64,000 nt of DNA from Agarophyton chilense (Eukaryota > Rhodophyta > Florideophyceae > Gracilariales > Gracilariaceae), in contig JARGXX010000092.1 in the NCBI GenBank assembly GCA_030374765.1, forward strand, positions 1,302,001 through 1,366,000, written 5' to 3'. The notes under the pieces are model-generated. The model saw only the letters and a list, made by a program, of their open reading frames with translations, made no database searches and was not told the DNA's origin. The translations under genes and the position numbers were made by a program. This document shows positions 20,598 through 30,266 of this stretch, one piece after another; within the stretch, counting starts at the first letter, position 1; every line of letters starts with the position of its first letter.

Positions 20598-23500
20598 TTA
20601 TCGGAGAGCAGGTTGACCGGGTGGACCGTAGACGAAGACCCAGTGTAGGACGAAGGCTTGAGCCACGCTCATAGCGGAGATCATCCGTAATGGTGCGGTC
20701 CGGACCAGCTTTGAGAAGCGATCCGTAATTACGAGTAAGAACTTGTAATTTAGCTTAGTGGTAAGGAAGGGACCGAGTATATCGATGGCCACAAACTCCA
20801 ATGGAGCGCGAGCTGGAAACAGCTTCAACTTCGTCGCATGACGGCGGAGTTTGACACGGTTCCGAGCGCAATCGGTACAAAACCGCACCGTTGCGTAGCA
20901 GTCCACTGCCATGTAATGCCAGTAGAAGTTACGGCGTAGGGTGAGGTAAAGTTTCCGTCCCCCGACGTGGCCACTCAGTTTGGAGTAGTGCGACAACCGC
21001 AAGACTCTCGACTGGAGGTTATGTGGTACCACGATTTGTGGGTGCGATCCGACGGTCCGTACAAGGTATCCGGCGTCATTCACCTGAAAGGGGTGAGTAC
21101 CTCTTCCATTGAGTTGAGCGCGGACCTTCGCGCAGAACGGGTCAGCGAATTGCTCCGGTATCATCTCCTCTGGAGTAATAGGCACGAATTTCCCTGGTAA
21201 GGGTTTCTCGGAATCTTCCGAGAGAAGAAAGTCGTCCAACTCGGAACCGGAATCTGAAGAGTCCGTGTCTCGTTCCTCGTCCTCGATGGTAGCGTCGTCG
21301 CCATTCACTGCAAAGGAGGTTATTTCATTGTCTTTGACGGGTAGTGCTTCGCCAGTAGAGACCAGGCGGGAGAGAGCATTGGCTTGGGTGTTGCAAGATC
21401 CTTTTCGGTACTGCACGTCAAAGTCAAATTCTGCTAGACGGGGACGCCAACGCATCAAGCGGCCTGAAGGCTCCGAGATGGAGAGTAGCCATCGAAGTGA
21501 TGCGTGGTTCGTAAAAACGAAGGAATGATTACCTATGAGATAGGGGCGCAACGTTTGTAATGCCCACACCACTGCAAGGCATTCCTTCTCCAAGACGGTG
21601 TAATTCTTATCGTGGACGTTGAGCGATCGGGACCAGTACCCTACGGGGCGCCTTTCCCCATGGGGTGCAGTTTGAAACAGTGCACAACCTACTTGGTAGT
21701 CGCTAGCGTCCGTATCTACGGTGAAGGGCCTTACAGGCTTGGGCAACGAGAGGATCGGGGCGGAGACGACATAATCCTTAAGAGAATTGAAAGATTCCGT
21801 TTGAACGGGGGTTAAGGGGTCCAGTTTTGGTGGTTGGCCTTTCGGCAAAAGCGCCTTTAACGGCGCAGCCTTGTCCGCAAAGTGCGGGATGAATCGTCGG
21901 TAGACGTTCGCGAGTCCCAAAAAGGAACGAAGCTTGGTTTGCAACCGCGGTTCTTTAGCCTCTTTGAGTGACTTAACACGAGTCTCCTCGATTGTAACAC
22001 ATCCTGGACGGATAACAAGGCCGAGATACTTCACGGTGTTTATGAAGAAGTCACATTTATTCAACTTAAGAGTGACACCCGCATCTCGTAGCATGGTCAT
22101 GATATCCCTCACATCAGTGAGATGTTTGTCCAGATTATCTGAGAAGACGATTATGTCATCCAGGTAGACCAGGCAGGTACGCCATTTGAAGCGGGCCTTT
22201 AGAATGTCAATGGCTCGCTGGAAAGTAGCGGGGGCGTTGGTAAGACCAAAAGGCATCCGTTTGAAACGGTAGAGACCGGAGTGACACGCGAAAGCGGTTT
22301 TATCCTGGTCTTGCTTCCTTACCGGAACTTGCCAGTATCCCCAATTGGCGTTCAGGGTTGTAAAGACGGTGGCGGTGCCCAGCGAGTCAATGTATTCGCC
22401 CATTCTTGGGATTGGATACACGTCCTTGACGGTGACGGCATTCAACCGACGGTAGTCGACGCAAAACCTCCAGGAACCATCCTGCTTTGGAGCCAGTACT
22501 ACTGGAGAAGCCCACGGCGACTGAGCCGGTTCAATGAATCCTGCTCGAAGAATTTTATCCACTTGTGCCTTTTCCTCCGCGCGTGCGGCGGGTCCGGCAC
22601 GGTATGGGTGCTGAGAGATGGGTCGGGTGTCCAGTAGCAAATCAATCCGGTGTTCCGTAGTGGCAATATCACCAAGGGAGCCGTCCCAAATAGTGGTGAA
22701 GTCCCTTAAAAGTTCTCGCGATCGATGGCGGTATGACTCCGGGACGTGGCTGAGAGCCAGGTCCTCGAGTTCTTGGGCTGGATCGGGGCGGTCACCGCTC
22801 GTTGAAATGGGCTGCGTCCCTGATGTTACAGGTTTAACCTCGGGTACTGGTGATGAAACGGGTTCCGAGCTGTCCCTCTCCTTAGAGTGAACGAGTCCGA
22901 GAACGTCAGCTGCGGTCAGCTTTGTCGGCACCATAGCGATGGGGTGCGGCATGACGGACCCTATCACTTGGTTCTTCACCAGATACTGGGGTACAGTCCC
23001 TAGTTTGGCGATCAGCACGTGAAACGGTTGGTTTGGCTCCACATGGACGATTCCATTCGCAATTGCGAGGCTGTGCCTGTCATACAGTGACGACAATGGT
23101 AGCAAACCCCGGAGTCCGTGTTGACGGGAGGTTACTTTCACCATCATTTGGGACTCAGGCGGGACGCAAAACGACGCTGCGACGCGGAGCTTATTAGATT
23201 CACGGTTATTCGGTCCAGGTTCCTTTGCTGCCAGTAGCGGGACATACTTCTTCGTGGCACGCCTAAGCGGACGACGAACGATCGGAGTGGACGATCCATC
23301 CTCCATCTCGACACGCCGTTGGCGGGGGAAGATCGCTTCGACGAAGCGGTCGCAAAAGTCGCAACCCAAGATGACTGGGGCGGCTAATTTCCGACATACG
23401 ACGAAGTCGAGTTTCACCACGCGAGCGCCAACGCGGACTACCAGTTCTATGAACCCTACCGTATCCAACGGTTTGTTGTTCGCGTCAGCGACCTCCGGGA

Positions 23501-23810
23501 CGTGGTCGCGGCGGATCCTAGACTGCAATGCAGGCGGTAACACTTCCTCCACGACAAAGATTGGACCGGCACCGGTGTCTAAGACGGTAAGGTGTCGCAC
23601 CATAAACTGGGGTGAAAGGCCAAGGTCAGCATAGACCTTGTAGTCTCTCTTGGCCATCACCAGAACTCTATCTGGGAACCGGTTGTGGGAAACACGTTTC
23701 CACGGACGACGCAGAACACTAAAGTGTTCCGAGTTCACTTCATTGACGGCCTCTTTCCTTGAAAGGATTTTGACCGGGGAGCGAGGCTTGGACGCCTTGG
23801 GCGCCGTCAA
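20598..23810 (-). CDS. pol: Pol of element A: protease, reverse transcriptase, RNase H, N-terminal integrase (inactivated)
   Basis: 1,070 residues with aspartic protease DTGA (about 78), RT with FGLTNAPATFQRAID and YLDD (about 550), RNase H, and integrase HHCC zinc finger plus the first catalytic Asp (AIDILG). Key residues are altered: RT motif A reads LNANWGY where element C has LDANSGY, and RNase H reads FTNH and TQANALS where TDH and TQADALS are expected. The frame ends in GPPGQPALR because of one extra base relative to element C, before the second integrase Asp (SDNG). A and B differ at only about three residues here. Such a pol could not work without help. Confidence 0.9.
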   Translation of the reverse strand: MTAPKASKPRSPVKILSRKEAVNEVNSEHFSVLRRPWKRVSHNRFPDRVLVMAKRDYKVYADLGLSPQFMVRHLTVLDTGAGPIFVVEEVLPPALQSRIRRDHVPEVADANNKPLDTVGFIELVVRVGARVVKLDFVVCRKLAAPVILGCDFCDRFVEAIFPRQRRVEMEDGSSTPIVRRPLRRATKKYVPLLAAKEPGPNNRESNKLRVAASFCVPPESQMMVKVTSRQHGLRGLLPLSSLYDRHSLAIANGIVHVEPNQPFHVLIAKLGTVPQYLVKNQVIGSVMPHPIAMVPTKLTAADVLGLVHSKERDSSEPVSSPVPEVKPVTSGTQPISTSGDRPDPAQELEDLALSHVPESYRHRSRELLRDFTTIWDGSLGDIATTEHRIDLLLDTRPISQHPYRAGPAARAEEKAQVDKILRAGFIEPAQSPWASPVVLAPKQDGSWRFCVDYRRLNAVTVKDVYPIPRMGEYIDSLGTATVFTTLNANWGYWQVPVRKQDQDKTAFACHSGLYRFKRMPFGLTNAPATFQRAIDILKARFKWRTCLVYLDDIIVFSDNLDKHLTDVRDIMTMLRDAGVTLKLNKCDFFINTVKYLGLVIRPGCVTIEETRVKSLKEAKEPRLQTKLRSFLGLANVYRRFIPHFADKAAPLKALLPKGQPPKLDPLTPVQTESFNSLKDYVVSAPILSLPKPVRPFTVDTDASDYQVGCALFQTAPHGERRPVGYWSRSLNVHDKNYTVLEKECLAVVWALQTLRPYLIGNHSFVFTNHASLRWLLSISEPSGRLMRWRPRLAEFDFDVQYRKGSCNTQANALSRLVSTGEALPVKDNEITSFAVNGDDATIEDEERDTDSSDSGSELDDFLLSEDSEKPLPGKFVPITPEEMIPEQFADPFCAKVRAQLNGRGTHPFQVNDAGYLVRTVGSHPQIVVPHNLQSRVLRLSHYSKLSGHVGGRKLYLTLRRNFYWHYMAVDCYATVRFCTDCARNRVKLRRHATKLKLFPARAPLEFVAIDILGPFLTTKLNYKFLLVITDRFSKLVRTAPLRMISAMSVAQAFVLHWVFVYGPPGQPALR

Positions 23811-23844
23811 CCTCGACTCTCAGGGCGCCCCTCCTTGAGAGGAG
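23799..23844 (-). promoter_or_regulatory. Paired stem-loops at the gag-pol junction, element A
   Basis: Mirror copy of the element B structure at 30221-30266: two adjacent stem-loops beginning 10 bases after the natural gag stop. See the element B and C entries for the pairing. Confidence 0.5.
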
Positions 23845-24004
23845 ACTCCCACATTTAGGTTTTCTGGGCCTGCTCCGCCGGAGGCGGCTACACAGGGCGT
23901 TGAGCGGGCAACTCCTGGGCATCAGGTCCAGAAGGTACCGCAGATGCGGTGGGGTGACCGACCACGTCGGTGACACGGGATTCCGGTTCAGGTACGACCC
24001 GAGC

Positions 24005-25915
24005 TCAGGGAAGTGACATGTGACGCGGAACATCCGTTCGAGCACGGATATACGATGCAATCGGAACAGCTGCTTTGTCCTCCGGGGGTAGGGCATCGTA
24101 ATTGACTACAACTTGTCCCCATTCTCGGAGAGACAACACAAATTGTGGAGAAATATGGCCTGGTTTGTAGCAGAGATGACAAATCAGACCAGAAGGCGGG
24201 GTTGGGTGGCGAGGCTCGGCGAACTTCACCGCGGGGCGGGTATCTCTCCAACCAGGACGCGAAAAGCGGACATTACCACTCTCGTGTGGGACGCGTGGCG
24301 CATGAACGCGACAATTATCCGCATAGAGTAGCGTGTCATCCTCAATCACGTATAGTGACTGGTCCAAGGCTGAGGGTAACTCCGTTGTCGGGATGGAATG
24401 AACGTCGCTATGGGCTAGCTGCACGTTATCATAATCCCTTCGAGAGGCCTGTTCGTCGAACATCGCAGCTGACGGGGTACCCGGTTGTAACATCAACGCT
24501 TTTGCGGACCTAACCCCGGAGCCAGGAGTGCGTGCGCGCAGGACTTCACCTTCTGCACGAGCGAACTGCACTAGTTCCAAATACGGGACTTTAGTTCTAT
24601 CTTCTCGACGTCGAGCAACAAGAGTCCGGATCGCCGGGTCGAAACCATCGACAAACATGGTGCAACTCTCTTCAGCAGGGTAGACATTGCCACAGCGGTG
24701 GAAGGCCTTGTTAAGGCGCGACGAATAATCGGTTTCCGCCTCGCCTGGACGTTGGCGAGTGTCCCGCAGGGCGCGTGTAGCCTGTTGAATGGCGGAATTA
24801 GTAGCATATGACCTCAGGAGGTATACAACTGCTTCAGGCCAGCATGTGACCCCTCCTTCGGAGGCGCGTGAGGAACCTCTGACAGAGTGATACTGGTCTT
24901 CTGCAAGCCCACGTAAGAAGTACGGTAAGGCAATGTAGGCCTGTCCCTCGTTCATTCCAAGGATGTCGGCTTCCGCGACAAAGCGTGCCAAGAAATCCAA
25001 CACCAATATTGGGTCTTCTCCAGAAAACAACTGGTTTCGTAGTGAGAGCTGCATTCGCTTAATGCAGTCCTTCACTCTTCCCGTACCACGGGGTGTACGA
25101 TCCAAGGAGGAGTCCTCCAAACAGTAGTACCGGTATGATAAGAGCTTCTTAAAGAGCGAATTGGTCGGTTTCAGCTCCTTCAAACCTGTGTGCTTCCTTA
25201 TCTTCGTGCGGGCGCGGGTCACACCATGGGTGGCTGTTGACCGCTTAGAGCGTGAGGAACGCTCACGGCGAGCTACTTCCACCGATGAATCGGAAGAGTG
25301 GGACTCCGAGGATGAGGAGTCTGACGGTTCGGGATCCGTGTTCATTCGCTTCTTTCGAGCCTGGCGGTTCTCTTCCTTACATCCCTTGTGGAATACTGCA
25401 ACCGGCTCGGCCGGATCATTCCCCGACATTAGGGTTTGTTTCAACGTCTCGAGACGGCTTCGGACGCGCTAGAACTTGTCCGCAACGTCCTTGACAAAGG
25501 CCGAGGGTCCACCAAGGGACTCTAGAATCGAGTTCACATCCGCACGGAGGACACGGAGGTTCTCAGAAAAATCCTGCGTAGCAGTGTCGTTTACCTTCTT
25601 GCGAAGGGAATCGAACTCCTCTGCAAGGATGGCTTGAGCTTCACGCATAGAGCGGAGTTGCTCTTCCACAGCTGCAAGGCTGGGATGGGGTGTGACATCC
25701 CTAGCAGGGGAGAGCATCAGGGCGGCGGCAGACGCCGGTCCTGCTCCACTGGCTGGGGGTGTCGAATCAGAGACAGGAGGTCTCGAGGCTCTTCCACCTG
25801 GCACGCCAGTCGATCCACCGGTATGAGATCGTGAACGGACTGGGATACGGGATGGTTGCGAGGGTTCCGGTGCACCGGTTTGACTCCGCGTCCTCGGACG
25901 GTCTTTGGACAACAT
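24005..25915 (-). pseudogene. gag: Gag of element A (nonsense codon)
   Basis: Capsid-type polyprotein, same as element B's but with a TAG at 25469-25471 where B has TCG, splitting 148 residues from the rest (restart possible at an ATG, 25444). It contains an acidic-serine/basic linker and a helical core (ELKPTNSLFKKLLSYRYY, ILVLDFLARFVAEAD, SSRASEGGVTCWPEAV). The zinc knuckle has lost its last Cys (CHLCYKPGH...QF). It ends at a TGA (24005) shared with B; the frame would otherwise run about 50 codons to the family stop. Confidence 0.85.
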
Positions 25916-26080
25916 GAGATCAGAATCCGTTACACAGGAGTATCCAAACCCGATCGGCTATTGGGGCCAAGAAACTTCCTCAAAGAGGGCAACTGAGATC
26001 AACCTCAATTTGTGAGTCCTCTTTCAGATTAATCGTGACTGAGTGTGCTCGACTCAAACTTCTAAGTCGGGAGAACAGTT

Positions 26081-26801
26081 TGTAGGACAACGCTTCGAGC
26101 GGAGACACCACGAAGATGTTCGGGATCTTCCTCTCTTGAGAGACACGCCTCAGGCGAAGGAGACGCGTGCCAGCGGAGCACAGAAACAGAGCCACTCTGG
26201 AAAGGCACGACGAAGTCGGGTGTAAGACCGAGGCCAATCCGGCGGGATATACCTAGAGTGTTTAGGTGAGCACGGCACAGTCCGGGGTGTGACCAATCCT
26301 GAACGGAGCGGTATCACGGTGGTTATCGGAAAAGGAGCGAGGAAACACTCGTATGAGGTGGAAGAGCGGGGTGAGTGGTGCGGCCACTCACGAGAGCCAA
26401 AAAGGAGAACGAGAGAAAAACGGGGGCGAACCCCTATACAGGGGCGAGACTACGACAAGTGTCGGCGATTAAATATGAACCCACTGTGGTGGTAGCACTC
26501 CGGTCGACAGAGGGGTGGATGAACTAACGTGCGACGGGTGCTCACGCAGTATGCGGTGAAGACGCGCCGACGGCGAAGAGTTCAGAGCCAAGACTCTCTC
26601 CTTGGAATCTCCCAAGAGGGTGTTTACTGGGAAGCAGTGCTCAACCTCCTATGTAGTGTGGCGCGTGGCCCCTGACAGTGGGCGCGGGCCCGAAAAATAG
26701 ACACTAAATAGCGATAGCGTAGCTAAATAAATACTAAAAAAACACTAAGTAATACTAACCATTATGTAGAATCCGGGCCACGTGTGGCACGCCTCGCACT
26801 C
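26081..26801 (-). repeat. 5' LTR of element A, truncated (721 of 889 bp)
   Basis: Matches B's 5' LTR almost base for base (a handful of differences in about 720) but stops at 26801, where host-like sequence begins. The first about 168 bases of U3 are missing. A short PBS-like stretch with cgacttag lies just left of 26081. Confidence 0.9.
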
Positions 26802-26821
26802 GAGCCCCGCGTAAGCGCGAT

Positions 26822-27095
26822 CTAGGTCATAAACGATTTCACAATCTTCACCTTCGCCTTAAACTTCATTTCCATTTTACCGCTCCCAGTCGATCCCTCA
26901 TTCAATACCTCAGCTGCTTCCTCTTTTGCGAATGTGAGAGCCTCTACGTCTTTCCCATCCAGGCTGCCATCACATGCAGTCACATGGGGGCTACGTTCTT
27001 TGCGTTTTGGGACTTGCTCTACAACACTGTCCAGAATGTGATCCACAATCTCTTCTGCAGCCTTGAAGCTGTCCTCCCGGCCAGCATTAGCCAAC
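26822..27095 (-). pseudogene. C-terminal exon of a host gene, split by element B
   Basis: Between the inverted elements lies unique sequence with an open minus-strand frame: about 90 codons starting LANAGREDSFKAAEEIVDH and ending KMEMKFKAKVKIVKSFMT, stop at 26822. It contains charged helices. The apparent N-terminal extension beyond 27095 is only read-through into B's LTR. At the far side of B (51019 on) the sequence continues this frame once the 5-base duplication is discounted, with a candidate splice acceptor nearby. The family is not recognised. The gene would be disrupted in this allele. Confidence 0.55.
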
Positions 27096-27984
27096 TGAAG
27101 TATAATGCCCTTCAAGGGGGTTTCTTCCCAGGACTTAGAGAGTTCGCTCGCTTGAGGACTAGCTTGGTATATGACAAGCTCTACCGCTATTGCGTGCCGA
27201 AGGCCAGTTAGGACCGGAAGTGCACACTGGTGGAACACGTGGACTGCACGGATGCCGACGCTGGAGTGCGAGGCGTGCCACACGTGGCCCGGATTCTACA
27301 CAATGGTTAGTATTACTTAGTGTTTTTTTAGTATTTATTTAGCTACGCTATCGCTATTTCGTGTCTATTTTTCGGGCCCGCGCCCACTGTCAGGGGCCAC
27401 GCGCCACACTACATAGGAGGTTGAGCACTGCTTCCCAGTAAACACCCTCTTGGGAGATTCCAAGGAGAGAGTCTTGGCTCTTAACTCTTCGCCTTCGGCG
27501 CGTCTTCACCGCATACTGCGTGAGCGCCCGTCGCACGTTAGTTCATCCACCCCTCTGTCGACCGGAGTGCTACCACCACAGTGGGTTCATATTTAATCGC
27601 CGACACTTGTCGTAGTCTCGCCCCTGTATAGGGGTTCGCCCCCGTTTTTCTCTCGTTCTCCTTTTTGGCTCTCGTGAGTGACCGCACCACTCACCCCGCT
27701 CTTCCACCTCATACGAGTGTTTCCTCGCTCCTTTTCCGATAACCACCGTGATACCGCTCCGTTCAGGATTGGTCACACCCCGGACTGTGCCGTGCTCACC
27801 TAAACACTCTAGGTATATCCCGCCGGATTGGCCTCGGTCTTACACCCGACTTCGTCGTGCCTTTCCAGAGTGGCTCTGTTTCTGTGCTCCGCTGGCACGC
27901 GTCTCCTTCGCCTGAGGCGTGTCTCTCAAGAGAGGAAGATCCCGAACATCTTCGTGGTGTCTCCGCTCGAAGCGTTGTCCTACA
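27096..27984 (+). repeat. 5' LTR of element B (889 bp)
   Basis: Starts TGAAGTATAATGCCC and ends GCGTTGTCCTACA. Two bases of the start differ from the TGAAGGACAA of the 3' LTR. Nearly identical to A's 5' LTR, but clearly different from its own 3' LTR (several per cent by eye). Confidence 0.9.
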
Positions 27985-28149
27985 AACTGTTCTCCCGACT
28001 TAGAAGTTTGAGTCGAGCACACTCAGTCACGATTAATCTGAAAGAGGACTCACAAATTGAGGTTGATCTCAGTTGCCCTCTTTGAGGAAGTTTCTTGGCC
28101 CCAATAGCCGATCGGGTTTGGATACTCCTGTGTAACGGATTCTGATCTC
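27985..28149 (+). promoter_or_regulatory. Leader of element B with primer-binding-site-like sequence
   Basis: Immediately after the LTR, ctgttctcccgacttagaa (from 27987) corresponds to element C's tggtctcccgacttagaa at the same place. This is the position of the tRNA primer binding site. The B version has lost the clean TGG start. The gag ATG follows at 28150. Confidence 0.5.
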
Positions 28150-30210
28150 ATGTTGTCCAAAGACCGTCCGAGGACGCGGAGTCAAACCGGTGCACCGGAA
28201 CCCTCGCAACCATCCCGTATCCCAGTCCGTTCACGATCTCATACCGGTGGATCGACTGGCGTGCCAGGTGGAAGAGCCTCGAGACCTCCTGTCTCTGATT
28301 CGACACCCCCAGCCAGTGGAGCAGGACCGGCGTCTGCCGCCGCCCTGATGCTCTCCCCTGCTAGGGATGTCACACCCCATCCCAGCCTTGCAGCTGTGGA
28401 AGAGCAACTCCGCTCTATGCGTGAAGCTCAAGCCATCCTTGCAGAGGAGTTCGATTCCCTTCGCAAGAAGGTAAACGACACTGCTACGCAGGATTTTTCT
28501 GAGAACCTCCGTGTCCTCCGTGCGGATGTGAACTCGATTCTAGAGTCCCTTGGTGGACCCTCGGCCTTTGTCAAGGACGTTGCGGACAAGTTCTCGCGCG
28601 TCCGAAGCCGTCTCGAGACGTTGAAACAAACCCTAATGTCGGGGAATGATCCGGCCGAGCCGGTTGCAGTATTCCACAAGGGATGTAAGGAAGAGAACCG
28701 CCAGGCTCGAAAGAAGCGAATGAACACGGATCCCGAACCGTCAGACTCCTCATCCTCGGAGTCCCACTCTTCCGATTCATCGGTGGAAGTAGCTCGCCGT
28801 GAGCGTTCCTCACGCTCTAAGCGGTCAACAGCCACCCATGGTGTGACCCGCGCCCGCACGAAGATAAGGAAGCACACAGGTTTGAAGGAGCTGAAACCGA
28901 CCAATTCGCTCTTTAAGAAGCTCTTATCATACCGGTACTACTGTTTGGAGGACTCCTCCTTGGATCGTACACCCCGTGGTACGGGAAGAGTGAAGGACTG
29001 CATTAAGCGAATGCAGCTCTCACTACGAAACCAGTTGTTTTCTGGGGAAGACCCAATATTGGTGTTGGATTTCTTGGCACGCTTTGTCGCGGAAGCCGAC
29101 ATCCTTGGAATGAACGAGGGACAGGCCTACATTGCCTTACCGTACTTCTTACGTGGGCTTGCAGAAGACCAGTATCACTCTGTCAGAGGTTCCTCACGCG
29201 CCTCCGAAGGAGGGGTCACATGCTGGCCTGAAGCAGTTGTATACCTCCTGAGGTCATATGCTACTAATTCCGCCATTCAACAGGCTACACGCGCCCTGCG
29301 GGACACTCGCCAACGTCCAGGCGAGGCGGAAACCGATTATTCGTCGCGCCTTAACAAGGCCTTCCACCGCTGTGGCAATGTCTACCCTGCTGAAGAGCGT
29401 TGCACCATGTTTGTCGATGGTTTTGACCCGGCGATCCGGACTCTTGTTGCTCGACGTCGAGAAGATAGAACTAAAGTCCCGTATTTGGAACTAGTGCAGT
29501 TCGCTCGTGCAGAAGGTGAAGTCCTGCGCGCACGCACTCCTGGCTCCGGGGTTAGGTCCGCAAAAGCGTTGATGTTACAACCGGGTACCCCGTCAGCTGC
29601 GATGTTCGACGAACAGGCCTCTCGAAGGGATTATGATAACGTGCAGCTAGCCCATAGCGACGTTCATTCCATCCCGACAACGGAGTTACCCTCAGCCTTG
29701 GACGAGTCACTATACGTGATTGAGGATGACACGCTACTCTATGCGGATAATTGTCGCGTTCATGCGCCACGCGTCCCACACGAGAGTGGTAATGTCCGCT
29801 TTTCGCGTCCTGGTTGGAGAGATACCCGCCCCGCGGTGAAGTTCGCCGAGCCTCGCCACCCAACCCCGCCTTCTGGTCTGATTTGTCATCTCTGCTACAA
29901 ACCAGGCCATACTTCTCCACAATTTGTGTTGTCTCTCCGAGAATGGGGACAAGTTGTAGTCAATTACGATGCCCTACCCCCGGAGGACAAAGCAGCTGTT
30001 CCGATTGCATCGTATATCCGTGCTCGAACGGATGTTCCGCGTCACATGTCACTTCCCTGAGCTCGGGTCGTACCTGAACCGGAATCCCGTGTCACCGACG
30101 TGGTCGGTCACCCCACCGCTTCTGCGATACCTTCTGGACCTGATGCCCAGGAGTTGCCCGCTCAACGCCCTGTGCAGCCGCCTCCGGCGGAGCAGGCCCA
30201 GAAAACCTAA
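28150..30210 (+). CDS. gag: Gag of element B (near-intact; premature TGA at 30058)
   Basis: 636 residues open from the ATG at 28150 to a TGA at 30058-30060. The same frame then continues to TAA at 30208-30210, which matches the gag end of element C, so the TGA is probably a nonsense change (shared with A). It has a Pro/Ser-rich N-terminus, a coiled segment (VEEQLRSMREAQAILAEEF), an acidic serine tract, a basic tract and a conserved capsid-like core. The CCHC knuckle lacks its fourth ligand (CHLCYKPGH...QF), where element C keeps Cys. It should form the particle and bind element RNA; the knuckle loss would weaken RNA binding. Confidence 0.88.
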
Positions 30211-30220
30211 ATGTGGGAGT

Positions 30221-30266
30221 CTCCTCTCAAGGAGGGGCGCCCTGAGAGTCGAGGTTGACGGCGCCC
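30221..30266 (+). promoter_or_regulatory. Paired stem-loops 10 nt after the gag stop, element B
   Basis: Stem 1: CTCCT (30221-30225) pairs with AGGAG (30230-30234) around a four-base loop. Stem 2: GGGCGCC (30235-30241) pairs with GGCGCCC (30260-30266). Element C has the same two stems at the same 10-base distance from its gag stop, with one pair in each stem changed on both sides (T-A to C-G and C-G to T-A). Pol lies in the -1 frame relative to gag, so the structure may promote recoding or re-initiation. Confidence 0.6.

Larger units (their letters stand above)
15840..26801 (-). mobile_element. Element A: Ty3/gypsy chromovirus, minus strand, with antisense ORF; defective
   Basis: About 11 kb. 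On the minus strand the order is 5' LTR (26801-26081, truncated), gag (25915-24005), pol with PR-RT-RH-IN (23810-19349), chromodomain (19279-18845), then a plus-strand accessory ORF (16764-18632), polypurine tract and 3' LTR (16728-15840). Protease-RT-RNase H-integrase order plus chromodomain places it in the chromovirus branch of Ty3/gypsy. It is almost an exact inverted copy of element B: positions in A and B add to 54065 without any indel from LTR through gag, pol and most of the integrase tail. The left flank (cggag) finds no matching target duplication, because the right end lacks about 168 bases of LTR. Confidence 0.9.

Noticed and set aside
26822-27283. 153-codon frame with an ATG-like start near 27283
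   Set aside because: Its first about 60 codons are B's LTR read in antisense; only the part up to 27095 is treated as host coding sequence.
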